This document shows positions 9,871 to 19,252 of a stretch of 64,000 nucleotides of DNA, piece after piece (the stretch's first letter is position 1; each line of letters begins with the position of its first letter). The stretch comes from Sandaracinobacteroides sayramensis (lineage in GTDB: Bacteria; Pseudomonadota; Alphaproteobacteria; Sphingomonadales; Sphingomonadaceae): assembly GCF_022014495.1 (NCBI RefSeq), contig NZ_JAKLSQ010000001.1, positions 1-64,000 on the forward strand. The letters run 5' to 3'. Position numbers and translations under genes: made by a program. Under the pieces are notes generated by a model, which saw only the letters and a program-made list of their open reading frames with translations, searched no databases and had not been told where the DNA came from.

Positions 9871-9909
9871 AAAAGGGGCGCGGGGAAGCCAAAGCCTCCC
9901 CGCGCCCCT
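9871..9909 (-). terminator. Intrinsic terminator after rplT
   Basis: On the minus strand a GC-rich stem (arms GGGGCGCGGGGA at 9875-9886 and its complement 9897-9908, 10-base loop) is followed by TTTTCGTTTC. It lies 23 bp beyond the rplT stop and 93 bp before pheS, so it separates or attenuates the two halves of the cluster. Confidence 0.8.
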
Positions 9910-9931
9910 GATGCGTTAAGGTCGCGTGGGA

Positions 9932-10291
9932 TCAGGCCTTGGCGCCAGCCATGACTTGATCGAACACCGCCTTGAAGGCTTCCGGCTGGTTCATCGCCAG
10001 ATCCGCCAGCACTTTCCGGTCGAGATCGAGGCCCGAGTTGGAAAGCGCGTGCATGAACGTGGAATAGGTCACGCCCTGCTCGCGGGTGGCGGCGTTGATG
10101 CGCTGGATCCACAGGGCGCGGAAGCTGCGCTTCTTAACCTTGCGGTCGCGATAGGCGTATTGGCCGGCCTTCTCGACGGCCTGGCGCGCAACGCGGATGG
10201 TGTTCTTGCGGCGGCCGTAATAGCCCTTCGCCTGGTCGAGAACGCGCTTGTGACGCGCACGGGCGGTGACGCCCCTCTTTACACGTGCCAT
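9932..10291 (-). CDS. rplT: 50S ribosomal protein L20
   Basis: 119-residue large-subunit protein that binds 23S rRNA and is needed early in 50S assembly. It begins [20 protein letters not shown] and contains [18 protein letters not shown] and [20 protein letters not shown], diagnostic for L20. It follows rpmI by 13 bp in the conserved rpmI-rplT pair; infC is not next to them here. Length and ends fit the family. Confidence 0.98.
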   Translation of the reverse strand: MARVKRGVTARARHKRVLDQAKGYYGRRKNTIRVARQAVEKAGQYAYRDRKVKKRSFRALWIQRINAATREQGVTYSTFMHALSNSGLDLDRKVLADLAMNQPEAFKAVFDQVMAGAKA

Positions 10292-10304
10292 CTATCCGCT
10301 CTCC

Positions 10305-10508
10305 TTACTTCAGGCCGTAGGGCGCCCAGGCGACCACGCGGGCCGTATCGGCCTCGGACAGGACGCTCGTGCCGCGGTTCTGGCGGATGTACTTGCCATT
10401 GTGGCTGATCAGCCGGTGGCGCTTGCCGGCCACGCCATGCTTGATCTTGCCGGTGGCGGTGAACTTGAAGCGCTTCTTCACACCGCTCTTGGTCTTCAGC
10501 TTGGGCAT
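10305..10508 (-). CDS. rpmI: 50S ribosomal protein L35
   Basis: 67-residue basic ribosomal protein. [20 protein letters not shown] followed by [15 protein letters not shown] is typical L35. A ribosome-binding site GAAAGGAG precedes ATG 10508. It is the first gene of the rpmI-rplT pair, with a promoter-like sequence about 115 bp upstream. Confidence 0.97.
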   Translation of the reverse strand: MPKLKTKSGVKKRFKFTATGKIKHGVAGKRHRLISHNGKYIRQNRGTSVLSEADTARVVAWAPYGLK

Positions 10509-10811
10509 TTCGGCTCCTTTCGTTCCCCGGGAAAGGGGATTGGGGCGAGTTCAAGACCGGCCGCGGCAGCCCATGTTCGCCGGGCAGGTCGTCGTCAGAT
10601 CTCGCGATTGAAGCGCGGGCTATTATGGGTTTCCGCGCGCTTTTGCAAGCGGCGGCGTTTGTAGTCGTTTCGCGCCGACAAGCTCGGGTCAGACCTCCCC
10701 GGCGCAAAGCGCCGCAAGGCCGACCGGCCGCCCGAAGCGGAGGAAGCCAAGGTGGGCGGATGCCCGCCGCCCGGCGCCTGAGGGACTAAACAAAAAGCCG
10801 CTTGAGAAAGC
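10509..10811. other. Intergenic region between clpS and rpmI
   Basis: No gene is supported here. It holds the likely rpmI promoter (10622-10648) and the leader of about 110 bases before rpmI. At its left edge is the clpS terminator. The short frames present are shadows with no recognisable product. Confidence 0.6.
10622..10648 (-). promoter_or_regulatory. Candidate promoter of rpmI-rplT
   Basis: On the minus strand TTGCAA (10643-10648) is followed after 15 bp by CATAAT (10622-10627), or after 17 bp by TAATAG. Both are close to sigma-70 consensus, in a locally AT-richer stretch upstream of rpmI. Confidence 0.4.
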
Positions 10812-10822
10812 CTAGGCTTTTT
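10792..10822 (-). terminator. Intrinsic terminator of clpS
   Basis: On the minus strand AAAAAGCC (10815-10822, inside the last clpS codons) pairs with GGCTTTTT (10792-10799), ending in a T-run and then TGTTTAG. The stem overlaps the clpS stop. Confidence 0.55.
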
Positions 10823-11147
10823 CCAGCGTGCATTGCAGCGGATGCTGGTGCTGCTTGGCGAAGTCCATCACCTGCGTCACCTTGGTTTCCGCCACCTCAT
10901 AGGTGAAGATGCCGCAGACTCCGACTCCGCGCTGGTGGACGTGCAGCATCACCCGCGTCGCATCCTCCATGCCCATGCGGAAGAAGCGCTGGAGGACATG
11001 CACCACGAATTCCATCGGCGTGTAATCGTCGTTCAGCATCAGCACGCGATAAAGCGACGGCTTTTCCGTGCGCACACGAGTCTTCGTGACGACTCCGGTG
11101 CCGGTGTCGTCTTCCCTGCCGCCATCGCCATCGGCGCCGTTCGCCAT
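10812..11147 (-). CDS. clpS: ATP-dependent Clp protease adaptor ClpS
   Basis: N-end-rule adaptor that brings proteins with bulky N-terminal residues to ClpA/ClpP. The core is clear: [60 protein letters not shown] and the tail [11 protein letters not shown]. The conserved hydrophobic pocket residues ([17 protein letters not shown]) are present. The frame is open to 11258, but the first 37 residues look unlike the family. ATG 11147 ([10 protein letters not shown]) gives 111 residues with an acidic, flexible N-terminus as in relatives; ATG 11168 is possible. Monocistronic. Confidence 0.92.
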   Translation of the reverse strand: MANGADGDGGREDDTGTGVVTKTRVRTEKPSLYRVLMLNDDYTPMEFVVHVLQRFFRMGMEDATRVMLHVHQRGVGVCGIFTYEVAETKVTQVMDFAKQHQHPLQCTLEKA

Positions 11148-11478
11148 AAATTCCGCTCGCACCATCATCCGCCCCGATTGCCGAAGCCTGTCTTCGTTCG
11201 AGATAGGCAGTCTTTCGAGAATCCGCATCACGCCTCGCTCAGGGGCCTGAAGGCCCATGCAAATATCCCATCACCGCCAATGGGTCAAAGGCCGGCCGAA
11301 GGCGCGGCAGCCCCGCCAGAAATGGCGGCCCGGCGCGCCATTGCAAGAGGCTCCGGCCCAACCGGCGCGCATTGTGACGGCAAAGGTTGCGGCCATCGCC
11401 GAAACATGTTCATGAGCCAGCCATCTTCTGTCCCGGAAATGCTCTTCAGTTTCCGTTAACGTCCGAGGAACCTCGCGC
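11148..11478. other. Intergenic region between clpS and the RND operon
   Basis: Divergent promoter space for clpS (left) and the efflux operon (right). I see no gene, repeat or clear promoter motif in it. A GAGGAA ribosome-binding site at 11464-11469 serves the TTG start at 11479. Confidence 0.5.
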
Positions 11479-12603
11479 TTGACCCGCCGCCCCCAGATCC
11501 TGCTGCTTTCCGCCGCGCTCTTCGCACTCACGGGCTGCTCGCTGCTGGGCGACTCGGGCGGCGGAGGCGCGAAGGGGGAAAAGGGCGCGCCCAAGGGCGC
11601 CGCCGCCAGCCCTCCGCTCGTCATCGTCGCCACCGCCCAGAACAGCACCCTCATCGATTCGGTCGAGGCCGTGGGCACCGCGCGCGCCAACGAGCAGGCC
11701 GACATCAATTCCACCGTCACCGAGCGGATCGCCAAGATCAACTTCACCGATGGGCAATATGTGCCGCGCGGCGCGGTCATCGCCGAGCTGGTGCAGGCGG
11801 AGCAATCCGCCACCCTCAACCAGAATCAGGCGCGCCTGCGCGAGGCCGAATTGCAGCTCGCCCGCCTGAAGCAACTGCAGACGCAGGGTTTCGCCACCAA
11901 GGCCAGGGTGGACGAGCAGCAGGCGGCGGTGGACGTCGCCCGCGCCGGCACGCAGCAGGCGAACAGCCAGATCGCCGACCGCGTCATCCGCGCGCCCTTC
12001 TCGGGCTGGCTCTCGCTTCGGCGCATCTCTCCCGGCACGGTGGTGAACGCGGGCACCACCATCGTCACCATCGTCGACCATTCGAAGATCAAGCTCGATT
12101 TCACCGTGCCGGAAACCTATCTGCCGGCGCTGAAGCCCGGGCTGGAAATCGCCGCCACCGCCGCCGCCTTCCCCGGCGAGACCTTCCGCGGCCGCATTTC
12201 CTCGATCGACCCGGTGCTCGACCCCGTCACCCGCTCCGCGACGGCGCGGGCGATCCTGCCCAATTCCGACCTGCGCCTGCGCCCCGGAATGCTGATGACG
12301 GTGGACATCAAATCCCCGCCGCGCGAAGCGCTGACCGTGCCGGAACTGGCGGTGATCGGCGAAGGCACCGGCAGCTATGTCTGGAAAGTCAGCGAGGACA
12401 ACCAGGCCGGGCGCGCCAATGTCTCGGCCGGAAGCCGGCGCGACGGGCGGGTGGAGATATTGTCCGGGCTGAACGCGGGCGATAGGGTCGTGTCCGAAGG
12501 CACGGTTAAGCTGCGCGGGCCGGGCCCGGTGCAGCCGACCGAGCCCAAGGCCGCCAAGGCGCCCGCCGCCGCCGAATCCGCCCCGACCGGAGCCGCCGCA
12601 TGA
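11479..12603 (+). CDS. RND efflux periplasmic adaptor (HlyD/AcrA family) lipoprotein
   Basis: 374-residue membrane fusion protein that would link the inner-membrane pump to an outer-membrane channel. The start is TTG at 11479, supported by GAGGAA nine bases upstream and by a signal peptide immediately after it. The lipobox LTGC (Cys about residue 19) makes it a lipoprotein. A biotinyl-lipoyl/barrel-sandwich part (VEAVGTARANEQADINSTVT), an alpha-hairpin (about 110-165, AELVQAEQSATLNQNQARLR) and a beta-barrel domain (IKLDFTVPETYLPAL) follow. The C-terminus is Ala/Pro-rich. Its stop overlaps the pump start by ATGA. No outer-membrane factor gene is nearby. Confidence 0.9.
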   Translation: MTRRPQILLLSAALFALTGCSLLGDSGGGGAKGEKGAPKGAAASPPLVIVATAQNSTLIDSVEAVGTARANEQADINSTVTERIAKINFTDGQYVPRGAVIAELVQAEQSATLNQNQARLREAELQLARLKQLQTQGFATKARVDEQQAAVDVARAGTQQANSQIADRVIRAPFSGWLSLRRISPGTVVNAGTTIVTIVDHSKIKLDFTVPETYLPALKPGLEIAATAAAFPGETFRGRISSIDPVLDPVTRSATARAILPNSDLRLRPGMLMTVDIKSPPREALTVPELAVIGEGTGSYVWKVSEDNQAGRANVSAGSRRDGRVEILSGLNAGDRVVSEGTVKLRGPGPVQPTEPKAAKAPAAAESAPTGAAA

Positions 12604-15600
12604 TCCTGTCCGACATTTCCGTCCGCCGTCCGGTGTTCGCGGCGGTGATGTCGTTGATGCTGCTGCTGATCGGAGCCGTCTCCTACAGCCGGCTGCCGGT
12701 CCGCGACCTGCCGGCGATCGAGCCGCCGATCGTTTCCATCGACACCACCTATCGCGGCGCCAACGCCCAGGTGGTGGAGAACCAGATCACCCAGATCATC
12801 GAGGACCGGGTTTCCGGGATCGAGGGGATCGAGACCATCACCTCGCGCTCGCGCGACGGCCGGTCCGACATCACCATCGAATTCTCCGCCAGCCGCGACA
12901 TCGATGCCGCCGCCAACGATGTGCGCGACCGGGTTTCGGGCGTGCTCGACAATCTGCCCGACGAGGCCGACCCGCCGGAAATCAGCAAGGTCGATGTCGA
13001 CGCGCAGCCGATCCTCTGGCTGAACGTGATCCAGCCGGAATGGACGCCCATGCAGCTGACGGACTACGCCCAGCGCGTGCTCGTCGACCGCTTCGCCGCC
13101 GTCAACGGCGTGTCGCGCGTGCAGATCGGCGGCGAGGCGCGGCAGGCGATGCGCATCTGGCTCTCCCGCTCGCAGCTCGTCGCCTATGGGATGACGGCGG
13201 CGGATGTGGAGGCGGCGCTGCGCCGGCAGAATGTCGAGCTTCCGGCAGGCCGAATCGAAGGCGAGGCGACCAACCTCACCGTTCGCGTCACCCGCCAGTT
13301 CACCAACCAGGCCGAGTTCGAGCGGCTGATCGTCGGCCGCGGGCAGGACGGCTATCTGGTGCGGCTGGCCGATGTTGCCCGAGTCAGCCTGGAACCCGAG
13401 AACCGCTACAATTTCTTCCGCTCGAACGGCGAGCAGGCGATCGGCCTCGGCGTCGTCCGCCAGTCGGGCGCGAACACGCTCCAGGTCGCCAATGACGTGA
13501 AGGCGGAGATCGAGAATGTGAAGGCGATCCTGCCCGCCGGCATGTCGCTGGCGGTCAGCTTCGACAGTTCGCTGTTCATCGAACGGGCCATCGGCAACGT
13601 CTGGATGACGCTGCTGGAAGCGGCCGTGCTGGTGGTGGCGGTGATCTTCATCTTCCTGGGGTCGGCGCGCGCCACCATCATTCCGGCGCTGACGGTGCCG
13701 ATCTGCCTCGTCGCCACCTTCGCCGTGCTCTATGTGCTGGGCTATTCGCTGAACCTGCTGACGCTGCTCGCCTTCGTGCTGGCGATCGGTATCGTCGTCG
13801 ACGACGCCATCGTGGTGCTGGAGAATATCTATTACCGCATGGAAAAGGGCGAGCCGCCGCTGATGGCCGCCTATCAGGGCGCGCGGCAGGTGGGCTTCGC
13901 CGTCATCGCCACCACCATCGTCGTCTGCGCGGTGTTCGTGCCGCTCTATTTCATCGCCGGCAACACCGGCCTGCTGTTCCGCGAACTGGCGGGCGCAATG
14001 ATCGGCGCCATCGCCTTCTCGGGCTTCGTAGCGCTGACGCTGACGCCGATGCTCTGCTCGAAGATGCTGAAGCCCGACGGCGGGCACAACCGCTTCACCC
14101 AGTGGTTCGACCGCCAGTTCGACCGGGTGCAGCGCCGCTATGTCCGCCTGCTCGACCGGCTGCTGGACCATCCGTGGAAGATCGGCGGCGCGGCGATCGC
14201 CTTCGTCGCGCTTTGCCTCGGCCTCGGCTCGACGCTCGCCTCGGAACTGGCGCCCGAAGAGGATGTGGGCTATTTCTTCGTGAACGTGCAGGCCGCCGAA
14301 GGCACCGGCTTCGACCGGATGAAGAGCTATATGGAGGATATCCAAGCGCGGATGCTGCCCAAGGTGGGCGAGGGCGAGCCGATCCGCCGCATGCTGGTGC
14401 GGGCGCCGGGCAATTTCGGCGCCACCGAGGATTTCTCCAGCGGCGGCATGACCGTGTTCCTGGTGCCCTGGGAAGACCGGGACGTGACCACCCGCGACGT
14501 GATGAACACGACGCAGCAGGTGATCGCCGAGGATCCGCGCGTGCGCGGCAATGCGTCGAGCGGCAACACGCTTTCGCGCGGGCGCGGGCGGCCGATCCAG
14601 CTGGTGATCGCCGGCTCCAGCTTCGACGAGCTGGCCGAGGCCCGCGACGCCATCTTCCAGGCGGCCGAAGGGCATCCCGGGATCGTCGACCTGGACAGCG
14701 ACTATAAGGAAACCCGGCCGCAGCTGATCGTCGACATCGACACCACCCGCGCCGGCGACCTCGGCGTGCAGATCGCCGACATCGGCGCGACGCTGGAAAC
14801 GATGATGGGCAGCCGCCGGGTGACGACCTTCATCGACCGGGGCGAGGAATATTATGTGGTGCTGCAGGCGGAAGACGCCGACCGCGCCAGCCCCGGCAAC
14901 CTCGCCAACATCTATGTCCGCTCGCAGACGACCGGCGACCTCGTGCCGCTTTCCAACCTGGTGAGGCTGCGCGAGGCGGCGCAGGCGGGCGAGCTCGGAC
15001 GCTTCAACAAACAGCGCGCCATCACCATCCAGGGCAATCTCGGGCCGGGCACATCGCTGGGCGAAGCGCTCGACTTCCTGGAAGGCGTGGCGCTGGAACA
15101 GCCGCAGGTGACGGCCATCGGCCACAAGGGCGAAAGCCATCAGCTTCGGCAGACCGGCTCGTCGCTCTGGGTGGTGCTTGGGCTGACCGTGGTGCTGGTG
15201 TTCCTGGTGCTGGCGGCGCAGTTCGAAAGCTGGGTGCACCCGGCCGTCATCATCCTGACGGTGCCGCTGGCGCTGGGCGGCGGGCTGTTCGGCCTGTGGG
15301 CGATGGGCGGCACGCTGAATCTCTTCTCGCAGGTGGGGATCGTGATGCTGGTGGGGCTGGCCGCCAAGAACGGCATCCTGATCGTGGAATTCGCCAACCA
15401 GCTGCGCGACGACGGGGTCGCCTTCCGCGACGCCATCATGCAGGCCTCCGAACGGCGGCTGCGCCCGGTTCTGATGACGTCGATCGCCACCGTCGCCGGC
15501 GCCGTGCCGCTGATGCTCGCCCGGGGCGCCGGCGCCGGATCGCGCGAGGCGATCGGCATCGTCATCGTCTGGGGCGTCAGCCTGGCGACCTTGCTGACCC

Positions 15601-15740
15601 TGTTCGTGATCCCCGTATTCTACGCCGCCTTCGCGCGCCGCACCCAGTCGCCCGAAACCATCGCGCGCGAGCTGGAGCGGCAGATGAAGGGACGCCGGGA
15701 AGAAGATGGCGAGGAGGCTGTGGCCCAGCCGGCGGAATGA
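12600..15740 (+). CDS. RND efflux transporter permease (HAE1-type)
   Basis: 1046-residue proton-driven inner-membrane pump of the AcrB/MexF superfamily, expelling hydrophobic or amphipathic compounds. It begins MILSDISVRRPVFAAVMSLM (TM1). A large periplasmic loop follows, then TM2-6 with the signature LAIGIVVDDAIVVLENIYYR, whose Asp-Asp pair carries protons. A second periplasmic loop and TM7-12 (VVLVFLVLAAQFESWVHPAV, GLAAKNGILIVEFANQLRDD) come next. Length and topology are complete. It is translationally coupled to its adaptor. Substrates cannot be predicted. Confidence 0.95.
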   Translation: MILSDISVRRPVFAAVMSLMLLLIGAVSYSRLPVRDLPAIEPPIVSIDTTYRGANAQVVENQITQIIEDRVSGIEGIETITSRSRDGRSDITIEFSASRDIDAAANDVRDRVSGVLDNLPDEADPPEISKVDVDAQPILWLNVIQPEWTPMQLTDYAQRVLVDRFAAVNGVSRVQIGGEARQAMRIWLSRSQLVAYGMTAADVEAALRRQNVELPAGRIEGEATNLTVRVTRQFTNQAEFERLIVGRGQDGYLVRLADVARVSLEPENRYNFFRSNGEQAIGLGVVRQSGANTLQVANDVKAEIENVKAILPAGMSLAVSFDSSLFIERAIGNVWMTLLEAAVLVVAVIFIFLGSARATIIPALTVPICLVATFAVLYVLGYSLNLLTLLAFVLAIGIVVDDAIVVLENIYYRMEKGEPPLMAAYQGARQVGFAVIATTIVVCAVFVPLYFIAGNTGLLFRELAGAMIGAIAFSGFVALTLTPMLCSKMLKPDGGHNRFTQWFDRQFDRVQRRYVRLLDRLLDHPWKIGGAAIAFVALCLGLGSTLASELAPEEDVGYFFVNVQAAEGTGFDRMKSYMEDIQARMLPKVGEGEPIRRMLVRAPGNFGATEDFSSGGMTVFLVPWEDRDVTTRDVMNTTQQVIAEDPRVRGNASSGNTLSRGRGRPIQLVIAGSSFDELAEARDAIFQAAEGHPGIVDLDSDYKETRPQLIVDIDTTRAGDLGVQIADIGATLETMMGSRRVTTFIDRGEEYYVVLQAEDADRASPGNLANIYVRSQTTGDLVPLSNLVRLREAAQAGELGRFNKQRAITIQGNLGPGTSLGEALDFLEGVALEQPQVTAIGHKGESHQLRQTGSSLWVVLGLTVVLVFLVLAAQFESWVHPAVIILTVPLALGGGLFGLWAMGGTLNLFSQVGIVMLVGLAAKNGILIVEFANQLRDDGVAFRDAIMQASERRLRPVLMTSIATVAGAVPLMLARGAGAGSREAIGIVIVWGVSLATLLTLFVIPVFYAAFARRTQSPETIARELERQMKGRREEDGEEAVAQPAE

Positions 15741-15828
15741 TCTGGAAGAAGCGGGCTTCGCTTCCTATCTTCGCAACCTGCCGGAAGCGCCCTATTGGCG
15801 GCCAGCCCCTTTGACCAACGGAGATTGA
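15706..15828 (+). CDS. Possible small protein overlapping the RND pump 3' end
   Basis: 40-codon frame MARRLWPSRRND then LEEAGFASYLRNLPEAPYW, ending four bases before ubiK. It overlaps the last 35 bases of the pump gene in another frame. Downstream of the overlap its codon choice looks like that of real genes here (TTC, CGC, AAC, CTG, CCG). I know no matching family. It could instead be leftover coding sequence. Confidence 0.3.
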   Translation: MARRLWPSRRNDLEEAGFASYLRNLPEAPYWRPAPLTNGD

Positions 15829-15832
15829 CGAC

Positions 15833-16141
15833 ATGCAGAACCAGAATCAGGTGTTCGAAGACCTGTCTCGCCTCATGTCCTCGCTCGCCGGGACGGTGGC
15901 CGGGGCGGGGCGTGAAGCTGAAACGCGCATGAAGGAAAAGCTGCGCGAGGCGGTGGGCGGAATCGACATGGTGAGCCGCGAGGAGTTCGAGGTCGTGAAG
16001 GCTATGGCCGCCGAGGCGAAGGCGGAACTGGAAGCGCTGAAGGCCGAGCTGGAGGCGCTGCGCAGTTCCATTCCCGGCGGCAGCGCCGCGCAGCCGGCGC
16101 GCGTCCCGCGCGCCAGGGCCAGCAAGATCGACATAAGCTGA
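15833..16141 (+). CDS. ubiK: Ubiquinone biosynthesis accessory factor UbiK (BMFP family)
   Basis: 102-residue BMFP-type protein. UbiK helps the late, oxygen-dependent ubiquinone steps by binding UbiJ and lipids; in other reports the same family is called brucella membrane fusogenic protein. It begins MQNQNQVFEDLSRLMSSLAG with an amphipathic helix, then VSREEFEVVKAMAAEAKAEL, the family's conserved coiled-coil (about residues 48-80). A short low-complexity basic tail follows. ATG 15833 is preceded by GGAGATTG. It stands between the efflux pair and the YbjN gene; no ubiJ is seen. Confidence 0.85.
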   Translation: MQNQNQVFEDLSRLMSSLAGTVAGAGREAETRMKEKLREAVGGIDMVSREEFEVVKAMAAEAKAELEALKAELEALRSSIPGGSAAQPARVPRARASKIDIS

Positions 16142-16322
16142 GCGGCTTCGCGGACTCCGTCTATCCACATGATTCATGCGGGATGCCGGCCGCAGGTGCT
16201 TGCCAAGCGGATGGCCTGCCCGCAATATCTGGTGGCCCGCACATGCTGACGCCCCTAGCAATGGGACGGCAAGGCGGGTTGGCGGGGGCCAGAATGCAGA
16301 TGATGATTTCGGGGATGATGAA

Positions 16323-16847
16323 ATGACGAGCCTGCAGTTCGACTTGGGCGCCGACGCTTCCGCGCCGATCGACATGCTGGAGCAATATTTCGCCAGCCAT
16401 AACTGGAGCTTCGAGCGCGAGGGCGACGAGGAGATCGTCACCACCGTGAAAGGAAGCTGGTCCGACTATGAGCTTCGCGCCCTTTGGCGCGAGGACGACC
16501 GGGTGCTGCAGTTCATCGCGCTGACCGGAATCAACGCCACCGCCGCGCGCGGCGTGCCGGAAACCCGCGCCAATCTCTACGAGGCGCTGGCCCTCATCAA
16601 CGAACAGCTCTGGATCGGCCATTTCGAACAATGGTCGGCCGACGGCGCCATCCTCTTCCGCCACGCCGTGCTGCTGGACGGGCCGGAAGACGCCACCCTT
16701 TCCATGCCGCAGGCGCATGCCCTGGTGGACGCGGCGCTGGACGAATGCGAGCGCTATTACCCGGTGTTCCAGTTCGTGCTGTGGGGCGGCAAGACCCCGC
16801 GCGAGGCGCTGGCGGCGGCGATGGTCGAAACCGAAGGCGAAGCCTGA
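16323..16847 (+). CDS. YbjN domain-containing protein
   Basis: 174-residue cytoplasmic protein with a YbjN fold, which resembles type III secretion chaperones. Related proteins affect motility and stress responses in enterobacteria, but the molecular role is unclear. Recognisable stretches are PIDMLEQYFASHNWSFERE, VKGSWSDYELRALW, LYEALALINEQLWIGHFEQW and ERYYPVFQFVLWGGKTP, typical of alphaproteobacterial YbjN. The frame is open upstream to 16176, but that part lacks family similarity. ATG 16323 fits. Confidence 0.85.
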   Translation: MTSLQFDLGADASAPIDMLEQYFASHNWSFEREGDEEIVTTVKGSWSDYELRALWREDDRVLQFIALTGINATAARGVPETRANLYEALALINEQLWIGHFEQWSADGAILFRHAVLLDGPEDATLSMPQAHALVDAALDECERYYPVFQFVLWGGKTPREALAAAMVETEGEA

Positions 16848-16883
16848 GAAGCCGGCCGGGCGCCGCGACTCGCCTGTTGCCGC

Positions 16884-17007
16884 CAGGCTGAGAACTCATA
16901 CAGGCAATTGATATGTTTCCGTTATCCCGGGCTTGACCAGGCTGGCCGAAAAGCTGGACCCCGGGTCAAGCCCGGGATGACGATGGGGAACATGAGTCCT
17001 CGACCTG
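16884..17007. repeat. Dispersed palindromic element, copy 3 (long form, internally shortened)
   Basis: 124 bp. Terminal inverted repeat CAGGCTGAGAACTCAT (16884-16899) and ATGAGTCCTCGACCTG (16992-17007), 14 of 16 positions matching when inverted. The left core arm (from 16921) is shortened: it lacks the second half CCCGGGATCCCGCTTC and joins directly to the spacer. The right arm ends at 16981. This is the cleanest pair of ends. Confidence 0.8.
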
Positions 17008-17167
17008 GACCTTACAGACATAATCCATGCTTTTTTCGCATGGCTCCAGTCGATTTTCGGCATGGCAGAACTGATAGGCCGCTGTAACGGCTTAGCAATA
17101 ATGACTTATTTCAATCTGCATGCCAAAGCCTCGCTGCACTGCGGTATAATTTGCTGCAAGGATCCGG

Positions 17168-17239
17168 GCGTCGCTCAATTTTGCCATTGACGCAAACTGA
17201 GCGAAACTTTAATTAGCCCTGTATCGAATTGAGCGTCGC
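17168..17239 (+). promoter_or_regulatory. Promoter framed by a 13-bp inverted repeat
   Basis: TTGACG (17187-17192), a 17-bp spacer and TAATTA (17210-17215) make a good sigma-70-like promoter. It lies exactly between the arms GCGTCGCTCAATT (17168-17180) and AATTGAGCGTCGC (17227-17239), complementary at 12 of 13 positions, which could be operator half-sites. Transcription would run into the small exported protein gene. Confidence 0.55.
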
Positions 17240-17344
17240 TCGAAAAACTCCGGATCCCGATTGCCGGACGTTATGGGATGCGACGGTCGGCCGGATGGTC
17301 TCGGCAAAGGAGGCACGCCGGCGATGAACAGGAAGGATAATGCC

Positions 17345-17632
17345 ATGCGCGCCATCATGACCCTCGCCGTCGCCCTTGCCGCCACCACGGCCGCCCCGGC
17401 CTTCGCCAACGCCGAAACCTGCGATTCGGCCCCCGCCAAGCTCCGCGCCATTGCCGCCACCTCCGACGCGACCGCCGCGAAGAAGGCCGAGCGCAACATC
17501 GCCCTGGGCGAAGCGCTGTGCGAAGCCCGCAACCGTTCGGAAGCGGTGAAGAAGTTCAACCTCGCCGCCAAGTCGCTGGGCACCGACATCGCGGCCGTGA
17601 TGAGCCCGACCGCCTCGGCGAACGTGCAGTAA
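17345..17632 (+). CDS. Small exported protein of unknown function
   Basis: 95-residue protein with a clear Sec signal peptide (MRAIMTLAVALAATTAAPAF, cleavage likely after ANA). The mature part of about 70 residues is Ala/Lys-rich and helical with two cysteines (TCDSAPAK and EALCEARN) that could form a disulfide. ATG 17345 has AGGAAGG upstream; an upstream ATG at 17324, with a near-perfect AAAGGAGG, would add seven polar residues (MNRKDNA). No family recognised. A strong promoter and terminator suggest a well-expressed single gene. Confidence 0.75.
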   Translation: MRAIMTLAVALAATTAAPAFANAETCDSAPAKLRAIAATSDATAAKKAERNIALGEALCEARNRSEAVKKFNLAAKSLGTDIAAVMSPTASANVQ

Positions 17633-17686
17633 CATCCTCCCGGACGGGCCGCTCTCCCTCCCCCTCCCACGCGGCCTGTCCCACCC

Positions 17687-17722
17687 AAAGGGCGGTGGTT
17701 CCATAAGGAACCGCCGCCCTTT
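17687..17722 (+). terminator. Intrinsic terminator of the small exported protein gene
   Basis: 16-bp stem (17687-17702 with 17707-17722; one G-T wobble) around loop ATAA, running directly into TTTTCGTTT. It stands 55 bp past the stop at 17632. Confidence 0.85.
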
Positions 17723-17857
17723 TCGTTTCTGGGCCTTTTCGTTTCTGGGCCATGCCCGACTGGCCGGCGGGGCTTGAGGCCGGCTGCCGCTGCTGCCACA
17801 AACGGGCAACCGCACCCAGTATCGGCAGAATCACCTCCAGATGACCATAGCCTGTCC

Positions 17858-18570
17858 ATGATGAGACCGCGCCTGATCGACGGGCCGGACCATCGGCTTC
17901 TTCTACTCTGCGACCATGCTTCCAACGCCGTCCCGCCCGGGATCGACCTCGGCGTCGCCGCCGACATAATGCAGGAGCATGTCGCCTGGGATATCGGCGC
18001 CGCCGCGGTGACCGAACGGGTGGCCGATGCACTCGGTTGCGGCGCCTGGCTCGCCAGCGTGTCGCGGCTGGTGGTGGACTGCAATCGCCCGCCCGACCAC
18101 AGCGTTCCGGAAAAGAGCGACGGCATCCTGATCGCCGGCAATATCGGCCTTTCCCCGGCGCAAATGCAGGCGCGCCACGCGCTGCACGATCTGTTTCACG
18201 ACGGCATCGGCTCGCTGGTGGCCGAGCGGCAACCCCGGCTTCTGGTCTCCATCCACAGCTTCACGCCGGCGCTGGCTTCGGCGCCCACCCCCCGGCCATG
18301 GCCGATCGCCATTTTGTGGAACGCGGATTATCGCGCCGCCGAACTCGCCATCGCCGCGCTGGAGGCGGAGCCAGGCCTGCCCGGGCCGGTCGGTGCGAAC
18401 GAGCCCTATTCCGGCAAGGTTCTGAACTACACGATGGACCGGCATGCCGAAGCCGCCGGCCTGCCCTATCTCGGCTTTGAAATCCGTCAGGATCTCATTT
18501 CGGACGAAGCGGGGGCCGGCCTTTATGCCGCCATCGTGGCCCGCGCCATCGCCGCGACGCTGGAAGGGCT

Positions 18571-18574
<4 letters not shown>
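17858..18574 (+). CDS. N-formylglutamate amidohydrolase family protein
   Basis: About 238 residues. The family hydrolyses N-formylglutamate at the end of histidine breakdown, but lone copies such as this may act on other N-acyl substrates. Motifs seen are [15 protein letters not shown] (metal-binding His region), [38 protein letters not shown] and NEPYSG. These match the FGase fold. The start is ATG 17858 or 17861. Its TGA overlaps the GTG start of mtgA (GTGA), so both are coupled. No histidine-utilisation genes are nearby. Confidence 0.87.
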
Positions 18575-19248
<674 letters not shown>

Positions 19249-19252
19249 CCGG

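Larger units (their letters stand above)
16848..17344. other. Intergenic region with repeat copy 3 and a promoter
   Basis: No gene is supported. It contains the dispersed element 16884-17007, then an unusually AT-rich stretch (about 17030-17230). At its end is the promoter framed by an inverted repeat that likely drives the following small exported protein. Confidence 0.6.

Noticed and set aside
12375-15239. Long minus-strand frame opposite the RND pump
   Set aside because: His/Arg-rich shadow with no domain; the pump is unmistakable on the plus strand.
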